From the NCBI GenBank assembly GCA_937978655.1, contig CALJUX010000038.1, forward strand, positions 62,001 through 126,000: 64,000 bases of DNA. Reading direction: 5' to 3'. Below the pieces are notes generated by a model. That model was not told the origin of the DNA. It did no database searches and worked only from the letters and a program-made list of their open reading frames with translations. Of this stretch, positions 43,914 through 53,319 are shown in pieces (position 1 is the first letter of the stretch; each line of letters begins with the position of its first letter). The translations under genes and the position numbers were made by a program. The DNA is from an uncultured Chromatiaceae bacterium. GTDB taxonomy: Bacteria > Pseudomonadota > Gammaproteobacteria > Enterobacterales > Alteromonadaceae.

Positions 43914-45629
43914 TTACTTCGCCATTTGCATGGTCGACTGCAGCACAATACCCTGCGGGGCCATTTTCATCTGCATTCCCACCTGCATATTGGTTTGCAT
44001 CAGCATCGCCATATCATCCGGCACCGGCTCACCACTGCTCTCCAGCGTCGTTTTCAGTGTGCTGAAAAACTGCTGATAATCCATGCCAAATGCCAGCAAG
44101 CCTGATTTGCTCAGTGGCTGCGTCGCCAGAGCTTTGGCCTGTTGCAGCGCCTGGTCACCACTGTAAATCACTAAGTGATGTTCAGACGCCAGCAGACTTG
44201 GCTGGATCCCCAGCATGGCCAGTTGTGGAATTTTATCGGCCAGTGGCAGACTTTCACCGGCCGCCGGCAGCTCGACATTTGCCAGCGCCGGTTGCAAGGC
44301 CTTCACGCTGTCAAACAGTTGTTTAACATTGCTGGCGCTCAACACAAACATGGCATCGACGGTTTTGGGGATTTGTTGCACCACATCAATGTCCAGCTGA
44401 TTGACCTTCAGCGAGACGCCCTGCACCCCGGCCGCCATTCCTGCCATCATCAGCATCGGCATCGGGTTGTTTTGTTTCAGCGCCTGCTGCCACTCCACTA
44501 ACGGCGCACACTGATATTGTGTGGTGGTCAGATTGTCCCACAACTTACCGACCGCCGCCGACAACTGCCCGACATCCAACCCGAATGCCAGTTCAAGCAA
44601 AGCAGTCTGGCCGCTGAGCTGGCCTGTGCCCGCCGGGATAAAACCCTGCAGTTGTTCCAGCGCGGCCAGCGTCTGGGCGTTTTCGGTTGGGATCAGCATT
44701 TTGCTGTGAACTTTGGTGGCCGTTGCAGCAACTTCAAAACGATTGGAAGCAAATAATCCCGGCCAGCTGGTGGCAATGGCCGCAACATCTGCCTGACAGC
44801 TGGCGTCGCGCCACGGCGCCAATGCGACGCCCAGTTCTGCGCCAAAAATGGCCTCAACATCTTTTGCCAGCCGGTTGCCATCTTTGCTGGTCAGCACTTT
44901 ACTCAGCTCAAGGCTGCTGACATAACCGACAGAACCCTGATCTAATTCATATTTTTTACTGATTTGCTGCAGGTACTTCGTACTGTTCAGGCTCTGCTCC
45001 GGCTTTTGACTGCCCAGCGCAATCGCCAGATGGGCAGCATCAAATTTGTCGGAGGTCAGCGTTAAACTTGCCCAGCCGTCTTTGACACTGACCAGTAAAT
45101 CCAACGTCAGCTCTTCATGGCTGAGTTTATACTGGCGGTATTTTTGCTCACCGAGCTGCTGCGGAATATGGCTCAGGCCACTTTGTTGCTCGATGCCGTC
45201 AAACATGGCCCAAAATGCTGCTTCATCGCCCAGCTCAACTTTCAGCACCGGCGCCAGACCAACCAGATACAGCAGGCTGCGCATCTGAGTTTTGACGCCG
45301 GTTTTGGCGCTGATCTCAGCGGGAGTTGCCAACGCGGCCAGATAACTGCGGCCAAGCGCCAACACAAATTTTTCACTGCTGCTTTGGGCGCCGGCCAGCA
45401 TTTCGTCAAACTGCGCCAGCGACGCCGCATTGTAATACTGCGGTCCCATGCCAATGCTGCTCAGATAACTGGGCAGATCCACCGGCTCCAGCTGCGCGGA
45501 AAACAGCGCAGTGTCGGCTGGCACATAATCCAGGGCACTGAGCTGTGCTGCGCTTTGCGGCGCACCAAATTTGTACCAGGCAAATACCCCTGCTGCAATC
45601 ACGGCTGCAGCGATCAGACTTTTCCGCAT
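43914..45629 (-). CDS. Exported or membrane-anchored protein of unknown function
   Basis: Not recognised. The 571 residues begin with a short hydrophobic N-terminus (SLIAAAVIAAGVFAWYKFG) that could be a signal or an anchor, followed by a large soluble region with a balanced alpha/beta pattern. It opens with LSALDYVPADTALFSAQLEPV, a phrase seen in several uncharacterised exported proteins. The last 60 residues are rich in Met (MAMLMQTNMQVGMQMKMAPQ). AGGAG lies six bases before the ATG. It is convergent with the Lrp-type gene across a strong hairpin. Confidence 0.75.
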   Translation of the reverse strand: MRKSLIAAAVIAAGVFAWYKFGAPQSAAQLSALDYVPADTALFSAQLEPVDLPSYLSSIGMGPQYYNAASLAQFDEMLAGAQSSSEKFVLALGRSYLAALATPAEISAKTGVKTQMRSLLYLVGLAPVLKVELGDEAAFWAMFDGIEQQSGLSHIPQQLGEQKYRQYKLSHEELTLDLLVSVKDGWASLTLTSDKFDAAHLAIALGSQKPEQSLNSTKYLQQISKKYELDQGSVGYVSSLELSKVLTSKDGNRLAKDVEAIFGAELGVALAPWRDASCQADVAAIATSWPGLFASNRFEVAATATKVHSKMLIPTENAQTLAALEQLQGFIPAGTGQLSGQTALLELAFGLDVGQLSAAVGKLWDNLTTTQYQCAPLVEWQQALKQNNPMPMLMMAGMAAGVQGVSLKVNQLDIDVVQQIPKTVDAMFVLSASNVKQLFDSVKALQPALANVELPAAGESLPLADKIPQLAMLGIQPSLLASEHHLVIYSGDQALQQAKALATQPLSKSGLLAFGMDYQQFFSTLKTTLESSGEPVPDDMAMLMQTNMQVGMQMKMAPQGIVLQSTMQMAK

Positions 45630-45691
45630 TCCTTACTCCTTGGTTAATCGCCGGTAGTTGCGCCGGTCCCGCATCAGATTTGTGTGTTTAA

Positions 45692-47320
45692 TCAGTCACG
45701 CCGACCCGCCGGCACCTGTTGTCCCAGCATGGCCAGCGCCACCGCTTCAGCCACTTTAATACCATCAATGCCCGCCGACAAAATACCACCAGCATACCCC
45801 GCACCTTCACCGGCCGGGAATAACCCTTTGGTGTTCAGGCTTTGGTAATCAGCGCCCCGTTTGATACAAATGGGCGACGAAGTACGGGTTTCCACGCCGG
45901 TTAATAAACCATCTTCACGGGCAAAGCCTTTGATTTGTTTATCAAATGCCGGAATAGCTTCGCGAATGGCCGCGATCACATAATCCGGCAGCACCTGCGA
46001 TAAATCGGTCAGTTTGACGCCGGGGGTATAACTTGGCTGCACATCACCAAGCTCAGTCGATGGCACGCCGGCCAGAAAATCACCGACCCGCTGCGCCGGT
46101 GCATCGTAGTTACTGCCGCCCAATACAAAAGCCTGTGCTTCCAGCTGGCGCTGCAGCTCAATGCCCGCCAGCGGATGGCCCGGATAATCACGCTCAGGGT
46201 CTATACCGACCACAATAGCGCTGTTGGCATTGCGTTCATTCCGTGAATACTGGCTCATGCCATTGGTGACGACGCGGCCTTCTTCTGACGCAGCCGCCAC
46301 CACAGTGCCGCCCGGGCACATACAAAAACTGTACACGGTCCGGTTGTTGCTGCCGTGATGCACCAGTTTGTAGTCGGCCGCGCCCAATAAAGGATGACCG
46401 GCACTGGCACCAAAACGACATTCGTCAATCATCGACTGACGGTGTTCAATGCGAAAGCCCACTGAAAATGGTTTGGCTTCGATATAAACACCGCGGTTAA
46501 ACAGCATTTCAAAAGTGTCGCGCGCACTGTGGCCCACCGCCAGCACGACAAAACGACTATGCAGCTCACTGCCGTCGTTCAGTCGCACGCCGGTTAACTG
46601 CTCACCGTCGCGCAAAATATCGTCGACGCGGGTACTGAAGCGGATCTCACCACCCAGTTCAATGATACGCGCGCGCATTTTTTCCACCATGGTCACCAGT
46701 TTAAAGGTGCCGATATGCGGTTTGCTGACATACATGATCTCTTCCGGCGCGCCGGCTTTGACAAATTCAGTCAGTACTTTACGGCCATAATGTTTCGGAT
46801 CTTTGACCTGGCTATAGAGTTTGCCGTCAGAAAAAGTGCCGGCGCCGCCTTCACCAAACTGCACGTTGGATTCAGTATTCAGTGGTTTTTTCCGCCAGAA
46901 ACCAAAGGTATCTTTGGTGCGTTCGCGCACTTCTTTGCCGCGTTCCAGAATGATCGGTTTAAAGCCCATTTCCGCCAGCAACAGCCCGGCAAACAACCCG
47001 CAAGGGCCGAGGCCAATCACCAGAGGCCGTTCAGTTAACGTGGCCGGTGCGCTGGCGACAAATTTATAGCTGGTGTCCGGTGCCGGCCGGATTTGCGGGT
47101 CTTTGCTGAATGTTTGCAGCAGCAGCTCGTTTTGCGCCGTGGCCACATCCAGCGTGTAAATCAGCTGAATATCGGATTTTTTCCGCGCATCAAAACCGCG
47201 TTTAAATACGCTGAAGCTCTGTAATTGTTCGGGTTTAATTTTCAGCCGGGCACAGATGGCGGCGGGTAAGTCAGCGTCGCTGTGATTGAGCGGCAATTTT
47301 AATTCGTTGATGCGGATCAT
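45692..47320 (-). CDS. FAD-dependent oxidoreductase (COG2509-like)
   Basis: A 542-residue flavoprotein of the widespread but uncharacterised NAD(FAD)-utilising dehydrogenase group. After an N-terminal domain of ~95 residues comes the dinucleotide-binding motif VIGLGPCGLFAGLLLAEMG, then FGEGGAGTFSDGKL, VVLAVGHSARDTF, SFCMCPGGTVV and the C-terminal FAD motif LFPAGEGAGYAGGILSAGIDG. The physiological electron acceptor is unknown. AGGAAGG precedes the ATG. The divergent gene, 190 bases away, encodes the ferredoxin FdxA, a possible redox partner by position only. Confidence 0.9.
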   Translation of the reverse strand: MIRINELKLPLNHSDADLPAAICARLKIKPEQLQSFSVFKRGFDARKKSDIQLIYTLDVATAQNELLLQTFSKDPQIRPAPDTSYKFVASAPATLTERPLVIGLGPCGLFAGLLLAEMGFKPIILERGKEVRERTKDTFGFWRKKPLNTESNVQFGEGGAGTFSDGKLYSQVKDPKHYGRKVLTEFVKAGAPEEIMYVSKPHIGTFKLVTMVEKMRARIIELGGEIRFSTRVDDILRDGEQLTGVRLNDGSELHSRFVVLAVGHSARDTFEMLFNRGVYIEAKPFSVGFRIEHRQSMIDECRFGASAGHPLLGAADYKLVHHGSNNRTVYSFCMCPGGTVVAAASEEGRVVTNGMSQYSRNERNANSAIVVGIDPERDYPGHPLAGIELQRQLEAQAFVLGGSNYDAPAQRVGDFLAGVPSTELGDVQPSYTPGVKLTDLSQVLPDYVIAAIREAIPAFDKQIKGFAREDGLLTGVETRTSSPICIKRGADYQSLNTKGLFPAGEGAGYAGGILSAGIDGIKVAEAVALAMLGQQVPAGRRD

Positions 47321-47510
47321 CGGGCCTTCCTGTTGGTGTCATGGCAAAAGCGCGTCGGCTTTCACTCACAAAGCAGAAATTAAAACGGTTATTTTACGTG
47401 AAAGTACCGGTTTTGTCCGGTTTTCCAACCACACCATGCCGCTTGTAATTTCATTGGGCTGCATTACAATTCGCCGCATTGTGCCACCACCTGCCACAGG
47501 ATTTGCTGTC

Positions 47511-47834
47511 ATGGCCTTTGTAGTGACTGACAACTGCATCAAATGCAAATACACCGACTGTGTGGCCGTTTGCCCGGCCGACGCGTTTTTTGCCGGGCCT
47601 AATTTTCTGGTGATTAGCCCAACCGCTTGTATCGATTGCGCTTTGTGCGAACCAGAATGCCCGGCACAGGCGATTTACCAACAAGATGCGTTACCGCCGG
47701 GTCAGGAAGCATTTTTACAGCTGAACGCCGAACTCAGTGAGATTTGGCCCAACATCACTGAAGTGGAACCGGCGCCAGCCGACGCTGACGCCTGGAACGG
47801 CGTGCCGGATAAACTGAAATATCTGCAAACCTGA
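47511..47834 (+). CDS. fdxA: 7Fe ferredoxin FdxA
   Basis: Small electron carrier of 107 residues with one [3Fe-4S] and one [4Fe-4S] cluster. The cluster-binding cysteines lie in NCIKCKYTDCVAVCPADAFF and in ACIDCALCEPECPAQAI. The tail EIWPNITEVEPAPADADAW is typical of proteobacterial FdxA. The start at 47511 (MAFVVTDNCIKC) matches the family; the frame open to 47286 overlaps the divergent oxidoreductase and is rejected. An AGGA lies about ten bases upstream. Confidence 0.95.
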   Translation: MAFVVTDNCIKCKYTDCVAVCPADAFFAGPNFLVISPTACIDCALCEPECPAQAIYQQDALPPGQEAFLQLNAELSEIWPNITEVEPAPADADAWNGVPDKLKYLQT

Positions 47835-47844
47835 GCCCCGCGGC

Positions 47845-48765
47845 TCAGGCCTGTTTTGCCGTCACCGCAAACAATTGCTGCTCGAGTGTCTGGCCCTTGG
47901 TCAGCTGGCGGTAACGCCAGCCATGTTCACGCAGCGCCATCAACACCGTTAAATCAAAATCCGGCGCCAGTTCTGCGTCAAACTGCAGCACATATTCATG
48001 TTTCTGACTGTCGCTGACCGCCAGCACGCCCGGTAACTGCCGCAACACCGGCAAAACGTCAGTGTGAACGCCGGCGTCCAGTGTCAGGGTCAGATAACCC
48101 TGAGCTGCCGCACTGTGCACCTGACTTTGTTGCACCAGCTTGCCGTGTTCAAGGTACAACACGGTGCCACACAGGCGTTCCAGTTCAAAAATATTGTGTG
48201 AGCTGATGATAAAACTGGCTTGATCCGACAGCTGCGCAATCAGCTGGCGAACTTGCAGGGCATTGACCGGGTCAAGGCCTGCGGTGGGTTCATCCAGCAT
48301 CACCAGTTCCGGGCTGCCCATCAGCGCCTGTGCTATCGCCACTCTTTTGCGCATGCCATGACTGAGCGCCGTCGCTTTTAATTCCGCGCTGGCGGCTAAA
48401 TCAACCAGCGCCAGCACCCGGCGGCTTTCCGCCACTGCCGCGGCTTTACTCATGCCCTGTAACTGGCCGAAAAAACTCAGTTGGGTCAGCAGTGAAAAAT
48501 TCGGGTCCAGCATCGCGTCTTGCGGCAGGGCGCTGACCCGGCCAAACAATGCACTGCTGCCCGGTTTATGGCCCAAGACGGTTAATTCGCCGCTGCTGGC
48601 CGGCAGATAACCACATAACAAACTGAACAAGGTGGTTTTGCCGGCGCCGTTCGGGCCGATCAGCGCGACAGGCTCCGCGGCGCTCAGGCTGAAGGTCAGG
48701 TCCTGCAACACCGATTTCTGACCAAAAGATTTGCTTAAATTCCGGGCTTCAATCAAATAACTCAT
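47845..48765 (-). CDS. ABC transporter ATP-binding protein
   Basis: Motor subunit of an ABC exporter, 306 residues. It has Walker A GPNGAGKTT near residue 38, a Q-loop in ALPQDA, a degenerate signature LSHGMRKR (usually LSGGMRQR), Walker B LVMLDEPTAGLDP and the switch His in IISSHNIFEL. The C-terminal ~80 residues form a regulatory tail seen in Nos- and Bcr-type exporters. The start overlaps the permease stop as ATGA, and AGGAG lies eight bases before it. The first Gly of the signature is replaced by His, which is unusual. Substrate unknown. Confidence 0.92.
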   Translation of the reverse strand: MSYLIEARNLSKSFGQKSVLQDLTFSLSAAEPVALIGPNGAGKTTLFSLLCGYLPASSGELTVLGHKPGSSALFGRVSALPQDAMLDPNFSLLTQLSFFGQLQGMSKAAAVAESRRVLALVDLAASAELKATALSHGMRKRVAIAQALMGSPELVMLDEPTAGLDPVNALQVRQLIAQLSDQASFIISSHNIFELERLCGTVLYLEHGKLVQQSQVHSAAAQGYLTLTLDAGVHTDVLPVLRQLPGVLAVSDSQKHEYVLQFDAELAPDFDLTVLMALREHGWRYRQLTKGQTLEQQLFAVTAKQA

Positions 48766-49592
48766 AATGCTTTCTCCTGCATCACGATACGGCCAATCAG
48801 CAACAGCACCGCAGTTTGTAACAGTGGCAGCCCACAATGTTTCAGCGTATCCCAGCCCTGCGCGCCCAATAACATCGGCAGCTGGGCGCCAGGCAGGTAT
48901 TCCAGCACACCACGCAGATCCGGGAAGTGCCACACCAGATACCCCAATAAACCGGCGACGACCCCGATACTGACAATCGCCAGACTAATCGCCAGGCGGC
49001 TGGAACGCACCAGCGCCGAACACAACGCCATCAGTGCGGTAAATGGCATCAGTACAATCAGCAGATTCAGCCAAATCAGCAGCGCCGCATTCAGTGCCGA
49101 CCACGGCAATTCGCCCACCCGCCAGGCCGCCAATGCCAGCGTCGCTGATAACGACAAGCCAATCAGCAGGGCCTGCACCAGGATTTGCCCGATAAAACGA
49201 CCAAAAAAGATACTGTCGCGGCTGGAACGTAAGGTCAAAAAACGCAACGTGCCGCGCGAGCGGTCAGAGCAGGTTTGATCAGCAGCGGCAAACAACACTG
49301 CCAGCGGCATAAAAAACACAGTCATGGCCCAATACACCGACAATTCCGGCAATGACCAGTTCAGCAGGTTATACATCCCGACCATACCCAGCATGCCACT
49401 GAGCATTTGCTGGATCTCTGGCTGTTGTAGTTGCACGCTGGCCTGATAGATCGGATATCGCAGCAGGAAGTACCAGATAGTGGTGAAAGCGGCCAGTGCA
49501 AACCAGCCTCTGGGGGTCATACATAAACGATGCAGTTCAAAGCGGCTGTACAACCAGGTCTGACGCAACAACAGCGGGAAAGTACCGGACAT
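48762..49592 (-). CDS. ABC-2-type permease
   Basis: Membrane subunit of the same ABC exporter, 276 residues with about six hydrophobic segments. An early cytoplasmic stretch ASRD-like (LRSSRDSIFFGRFIGQIL) and a large periplasmic loop after the first helix resemble NosY/ABC-2 permeases. AAGGA lies upstream of the ATG at 49592. It is followed by the ATPase gene with a four-base overlap, so the two form an operon. The NosY similarity would suggest copper-related maturation, but no nos or copper genes are visible. Confidence 0.85.
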   Translation of the reverse strand: MSGTFPLLLRQTWLYSRFELHRLCMTPRGWFALAAFTTIWYFLLRYPIYQASVQLQQPEIQQMLSGMLGMVGMYNLLNWSLPELSVYWAMTVFFMPLAVLFAAADQTCSDRSRGTLRFLTLRSSRDSIFFGRFIGQILVQALLIGLSLSATLALAAWRVGELPWSALNAALLIWLNLLIVLMPFTALMALCSALVRSSRLAISLAIVSIGVVAGLLGYLVWHFPDLRGVLEYLPGAQLPMLLGAQGWDTLKHCGLPLLQTAVLLLIGRIVMQEKAL

Positions 49593-49691
49593 TACAACTT
49601 CCTTTTTTCAGTTCAGATTGTTCTGTCTGGCAAGGATAGTACCAACGGCTAAATTAATGAAAATAAACAACTTTATCTAAAGCTAAATGAC

Positions 49692-49730
49692 GTGAAATTC
49701 TGTTGTTGACTAAAAATTAGTGAATTTCAC
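49692..49730. repeat. 9-bp inverted repeat upstream of the ABC operon
   Basis: GTGAAATTC and GAATTTCAC are separated by 21 bases, in the gap between the ABC permease start and the 62-residue membrane protein stop. It could be an operator of the ABC operon or a terminator for the small gene. No T-run supports the latter. Confidence 0.35.
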
Positions 49731-49751
49731 ACTTTCACCGGCCGCGTCAGG

Positions 49752-49940
49752 TTATTTCAGATGGCGCTGACTCAGCCAGTAACCCAGCCATGACAACAGC
49801 AGACAAGGTAATAATGCCAACAAGCGGTGGCGTAAATGATGTTGTTTATCCAGCAATGTCAGCAGACAAGGCGCGTAGATGCCGTAGATGAAAAAAAAAG
49901 TGAGGACAAAGCCTGACCAGTCCATGGCCAATAGTTCCAT
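49752..49940 (-). CDS. Small membrane protein
   Basis: Not recognised. The 62 residues form two hydrophobic segments (FVLTFFFIYGIYAPCLLTLL and LLALLPCLLLSWLGYWL) joined by a basic, His-rich loop (DKQHHLRHR). GGAG lies eight bases before the ATG, which supports translation. It stands between the ABC operon and the flavoprotein gene on the same strand. Confidence 0.55.
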   Translation of the reverse strand: MELLAMDWSGFVLTFFFIYGIYAPCLLTLLDKQHHLRHRLLALLPCLLLSWLGYWLSQRHLK

Positions 49941-50035
49941 TTGCAGAACTCCAATCCGTGAAGTGTCACAGTACCTTACTGCGCAGTCACTGATATATCA
50001 ACATTTTATTTACTAAATTTACTTTGATTATATAT

Positions 50036-51376
50036 TCACCACCACTGGTCTTTTAATTTGCCGTAATGGAAGTACAGCCGTTGCCCGACCCGCCGCAGCG
50101 GCGCCAGCGGAAAAGCCGGTAAGGCGTTTTGGTACAGTGGCAAATCAGGTTGTGCCAGTCCCATCACTTTATCTGCCAGCCGTTTGCCGGCCTGCACCGA
50201 AAAGGACAAACCGCTGCCACAATATCCCATGCTGTACACCACATCGCCTTTGGCATCCGCCTGATAAATATGTGGAATATCATCCAGCGCCATACAGATC
50301 CAGCCAGACCACTGATAGTCATACTTCAGGTCATGCAACGCTGGGAAACTCAGTTTCAGCACGTCGAGCAAACGCCGGGCATAAAAGGGATTTTCAGCGT
50401 CACTGCCTGTGATAGCACCACGGCCGCCAAACAAGATGCGGTTATCCGGCAGTTTGCGGTAGTAATACTTCAGCGCGCGGGTATCCATCACCACTTGCGA
50501 CGTCAAAAGGTTACAGGCCGCCAGCTGTGCCGCACTGAGCGGTTCCGTGACAATAATCTGCGACAACACCGGCAAAGTGCGCGCCTGCACACCTGCATGC
50601 AGCTGCTTTGGGGTATAACCGTTGGTCGCCAGAATAACTTTGCGCGCCCGCACCTGAGCTTGTGGCGTCCGCAGGATTTGCCGCTGAGCGTCGTGATGCC
50701 AGTGCAGTACCGGGCTGCCGGTATGAATGACCGCGCCGGCGCTGCGGGCCAATCGCTGATAACCCCAGGCCAGTTTCAGTGGGTTGACACCAAACGCATC
50801 GGCAAACCGCAAAGCACCAAAACTTTGCTCGTCGGCGACATAACGCTGATGCACCTGGCTGCGGCTTAACAGTTCAACTTCAGCGCCAAAGGTTTTTTCC
50901 AGCAGCCGGGCCTGCGCTTCCAATGTCGGCACCATCGAGGCTTTGTGCGCCATCCGCAGATAACCCGGTTCCTGCGACTCGCAATCAATGCCAAGACTGA
51001 TCAGCTGACGGACGCGGTCCAGACCGGCCTGAAACTCATCGTAGACGCCGCGCATCACCGCGTCGCCCCATTGTTTTTGCATCTGCGCGTAGGGCTTGCG
51101 GCCGCTGGACTTCAGTACAAAACCGGCATTGCGGCCACTGCAGCCCCAGGCCGTCTGATTCGCCTCCAGCACCAGCGCTTTGACGCCGTGTTCAGTGGCC
51201 AGATGATAAGCGGCGGACAAACCGGTATAACCAGCTCCGATAATTGCGACATCAACATCAAGATCCTGAGTCAGGACCCCATCATCCGCCGGCGCTGCGC
51301 CCGAATGTGCGGCCCAATAGCTGGCGGGATAAGGTTCACCCTGTCCCGGTGAGCGGTCATGAAGCGGATCGTACAT
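50036..51376 (-). CDS. FAD-dependent amino-acid/amine oxidase (DAO fold, PuuB-like)
   Basis: A 446-residue flavoprotein of the D-amino-acid-oxidase fold. The FAD-binding motif is VDVAIIGAGYTGLSAAYHLA near 42, then LVLEANQTAWGCSGRNAGFV, VILATNGYTP near 245 and YCGSGLSFSVQAGKRLAD near 400. The GCSGRNAGF segment and overall length resemble gamma-glutamylputrescine oxidase (PuuB) and related enzymes; exact substrate is unproven. No other polyamine genes are visible. AGGA lies seven bases before the ATG. It is divergent from a GNAT acetyltransferase. Confidence 0.87.
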   Translation of the reverse strand: MYDPLHDRSPGQGEPYPASYWAAHSGAAPADDGVLTQDLDVDVAIIGAGYTGLSAAYHLATEHGVKALVLEANQTAWGCSGRNAGFVLKSSGRKPYAQMQKQWGDAVMRGVYDEFQAGLDRVRQLISLGIDCESQEPGYLRMAHKASMVPTLEAQARLLEKTFGAEVELLSRSQVHQRYVADEQSFGALRFADAFGVNPLKLAWGYQRLARSAGAVIHTGSPVLHWHHDAQRQILRTPQAQVRARKVILATNGYTPKQLHAGVQARTLPVLSQIIVTEPLSAAQLAACNLLTSQVVMDTRALKYYYRKLPDNRILFGGRGAITGSDAENPFYARRLLDVLKLSFPALHDLKYDYQWSGWICMALDDIPHIYQADAKGDVVYSMGYCGSGLSFSVQAGKRLADKVMGLAQPDLPLYQNALPAFPLAPLRRVGQRLYFHYGKLKDQWW

Positions 51377-51453
51377 AACAACATCCTGATTACTGCAATT
51401 GTGCAGGCATCATGGCAAGATAAAACACAATTTCCAAGCCATCCGGATGTGTT

Positions 51454-52038
51454 ATGTCAGAGGTTCAGCGCCACCACCATGTCATTGAATATCAGCCGCT
51501 GTCAGTGGCGCATTTCGCTGCCGTCATCGCTTTGGGCAATCTGGTACATGGCGACGGCTACCTCAATGCAGACTTGCTTGCCACTTACCACCGGCAAGGC
51601 CAGAAAGCCGGCCACAATGCCGGTGTAGTCGCGCTGGACCACCAGGGCCTTGCCGGGTTCCGGCTGGCCTTTGCGCCGGGGCAGTGGCAACCGGATCAAT
51701 GGTGCAGTCCTCAGCAGTGGGGGCTGTCTGCAGATCGGGTCGGTTATTTCAAATGCAACACGGTACGGCCGGATCTGCAAGGCGCCGGTATCGGCGGGGC
51801 TCTGCTGAAATTATCAGTCCAGGCTTTTATTGCGCAAGGCGCGCAGGCGGGGGTGGCGCATCTCTGGGTACAAAGCCCCGGCAATGCTGCGGTACGGTAT
51901 TTCAGTAAACATGGCGGCGAGCTGGTCGCTATTCATCCGGACAAATGGCGGGCAGACAGCCTGAATGGTTATGCCTGTGTGCGCTGCGGTTTTGATTGTC
52001 ATTGTGACGCCGCTGAGATGATCCTGCGCTGGTGCTGA
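51454..52038 (+). CDS. GNAT-family acetyltransferase
   Basis: Predicted to move an acetyl group from acetyl-CoA to an amine or protein. The 194 residues contain the acetyl-CoA-binding motif A as CNTVRPDLQGAGIGGALLKLSV near 105, with the core (Q/R)xxGxG form, and motif B-like FSKHGGELV later. No signal peptide or membrane segment. The ribosome-binding site is weak. Substrate unknown. A 278-base gene-free gap with a parS-like site follows. Confidence 0.83.
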   Translation: MSEVQRHHHVIEYQPLSVAHFAAVIALGNLVHGDGYLNADLLATYHRQGQKAGHNAGVVALDHQGLAGFRLAFAPGQWQPDQWCSPQQWGLSADRVGYFKCNTVRPDLQGAGIGGALLKLSVQAFIAQGAQAGVAHLWVQSPGNAAVRYFSKHGGELVAIHPDKWRADSLNGYACVRCGFDCHCDAAEMILRWC

Positions 52039-52043
52039 AAAAA

Positions 52044-52091
52044 CAGTTTCCTCTGCCTGCCGGGATGACAAACGACAACCAAAGGAAACTG
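52044..52091. repeat. 9-bp inverted repeat after the GNAT gene
   Basis: CAGTTTCCT and AGGAAACTG are separated by 30 bases, directly after the GNAT stop. There is no T-run, so a terminator is unlikely; it may be chance or a protein-binding site. Confidence 0.3.
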
Positions 52092-52161
52092 CGGGGAGCC
52101 GGAAGCTGACCTGCGTCAGTGGCCAAAGCCGGTATCAGCGATACAGACAACACATCACACC

Positions 52162-52175
52162 GTTTCACGTGGAAC
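52162..52175. promoter_or_regulatory. parS-like centromere site
   Basis: GTTTCACGTGGAAC fits the bacterial chromosome-partition site consensus GTTNCACGTGNAAC, the binding site of ParB. It lies in a gene-free gap (52039-52316) between the GNAT and LysR genes. Twelve fixed positions match. The site is not conclusive without ParB-binding data. Confidence 0.6.
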
Positions 52176-52316
52176 CAGCTTCTGCCAACACTGTAGGTGT
52201 CGGGATACAGCAATGTAAGCGGTTACATGAGCACTAAATATGACAGTGCCAGGCCATTTGCGCAAGCATCGCTCTGGTAATTTTCTGTGTAAAACTGTCA
52301 GCCACAAAGGCCCGTC

Positions 52317-53267
52317 TCAACTCGCCAGTTCGATCACCCGCTCTGCTGGCGCAGCCACCGGCTGACCATGCGCTTGCTGACTGAGCCGGCACTGTAAATA
52401 TTGCAACACCACTTTGACTCCGGCTTTCATATGCACCCGGTGCGGATAAACCAGATGCACCGGCAATGGCTCCGGCATATATTCGGTCAGAATGGGCACC
52501 AGCCGGCCAGCATCAATTTCATCGGCCACCTGATAACGGGTGACATACATCAGCCCCACTCCGGCCAGCACTGCCGGTTTCAGTGCGCGATTACTGTTGG
52601 CGTGCAATGGCCCCTGGGTTAACACTTCCAGCGGCTGGCCCTGATCGAGAAAACGCCAGTAGCGTTCCTGTGGGCTGTTGTCAGTGCTGAGGCAGCTGTG
52701 CTGGCGTAAGTCATCCGGATGTTGCGGAATGCCGGCCTGCGCCAGATAAGATGGCGCGCCAACCAGCACTATCGGCAACTTGGTTAACGGCCTTGCGATC
52801 AGACTGGAATTGGCCAGCCGGCCAAAGCGGATCGCCACATCCACTTCTTCACCGACCAAATCGACCAGCCGGTCGGTTAAGTCGAGTTCAATCCGCAGTT
52901 TCGGATAACGTTGCAGCAGTTCAGGCAACAACGGCGCGATGATTTTGCTGCCATAAGTGACGGCGACACTGATCCGGATAGTCCCAGCCGGTTCGTCGCG
53001 CATTTCATCCAGATGATGTTCGGCCTGATCGGCCTGGCGCACCACCTGCTGACAATACGCAAAAAATGCCTGGCCTTCGGCAGTCAGCCGGATCTGGCGG
53101 GTGGTGCGCTGCAGCAGCCGCACCGACAAATGCTGCTCCAGCCGGCTGATGGCTTTACTGACCGCACCTTTGGACATCTGCAATGCAATCGCCGCCTGAG
53201 TGAAGCTGCCGGTTTCTGCCACCCGGGCAAAAATAGCCATATCACTCAGACGCTGTAATAACGACAT
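52317..53267 (-). CDS. LysR-family transcription regulator
   Basis: A 316-residue regulator. The N-terminal winged helix-turn-helix shows MAIFARVAETGSFTQAAIALQMSKGAVSKAISRLEQHL and LLQRTTRQIRLT, followed by a type-2 periplasmic-binding-like effector domain. This is the CrgA/AaeR-like branch. The start at 53267 has AGGAGG five bases upstream; the frame open to 53282 adds five unsupported residues. An inverted repeat at 53320-53343, 52 bases upstream of the start, is a likely operator shared with the small divergent ORF. Confidence 0.93.
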   Translation of the reverse strand: MSLLQRLSDMAIFARVAETGSFTQAAIALQMSKGAVSKAISRLEQHLSVRLLQRTTRQIRLTAEGQAFFAYCQQVVRQADQAEHHLDEMRDEPAGTIRISVAVTYGSKIIAPLLPELLQRYPKLRIELDLTDRLVDLVGEEVDVAIRFGRLANSSLIARPLTKLPIVLVGAPSYLAQAGIPQHPDDLRQHSCLSTDNSPQERYWRFLDQGQPLEVLTQGPLHANSNRALKPAVLAGVGLMYVTRYQVADEIDAGRLVPILTEYMPEPLPVHLVYPHRVHMKAGVKVVLQYLQCRLSQQAHGQPVAAPAERVIELAS

Positions 53268-53319
53268 CAAAACCTCCTGCACAGATCATTTCAGCCAGTG
53301 TACCAAAAGAAAATAGCCG

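Noticed and set aside
47286..47510. Extension of fdxA to 47286
   Set aside because: The added residues overlap the divergent oxidoreductase and do not match FdxA, which starts MAFVVTDNCIKC.
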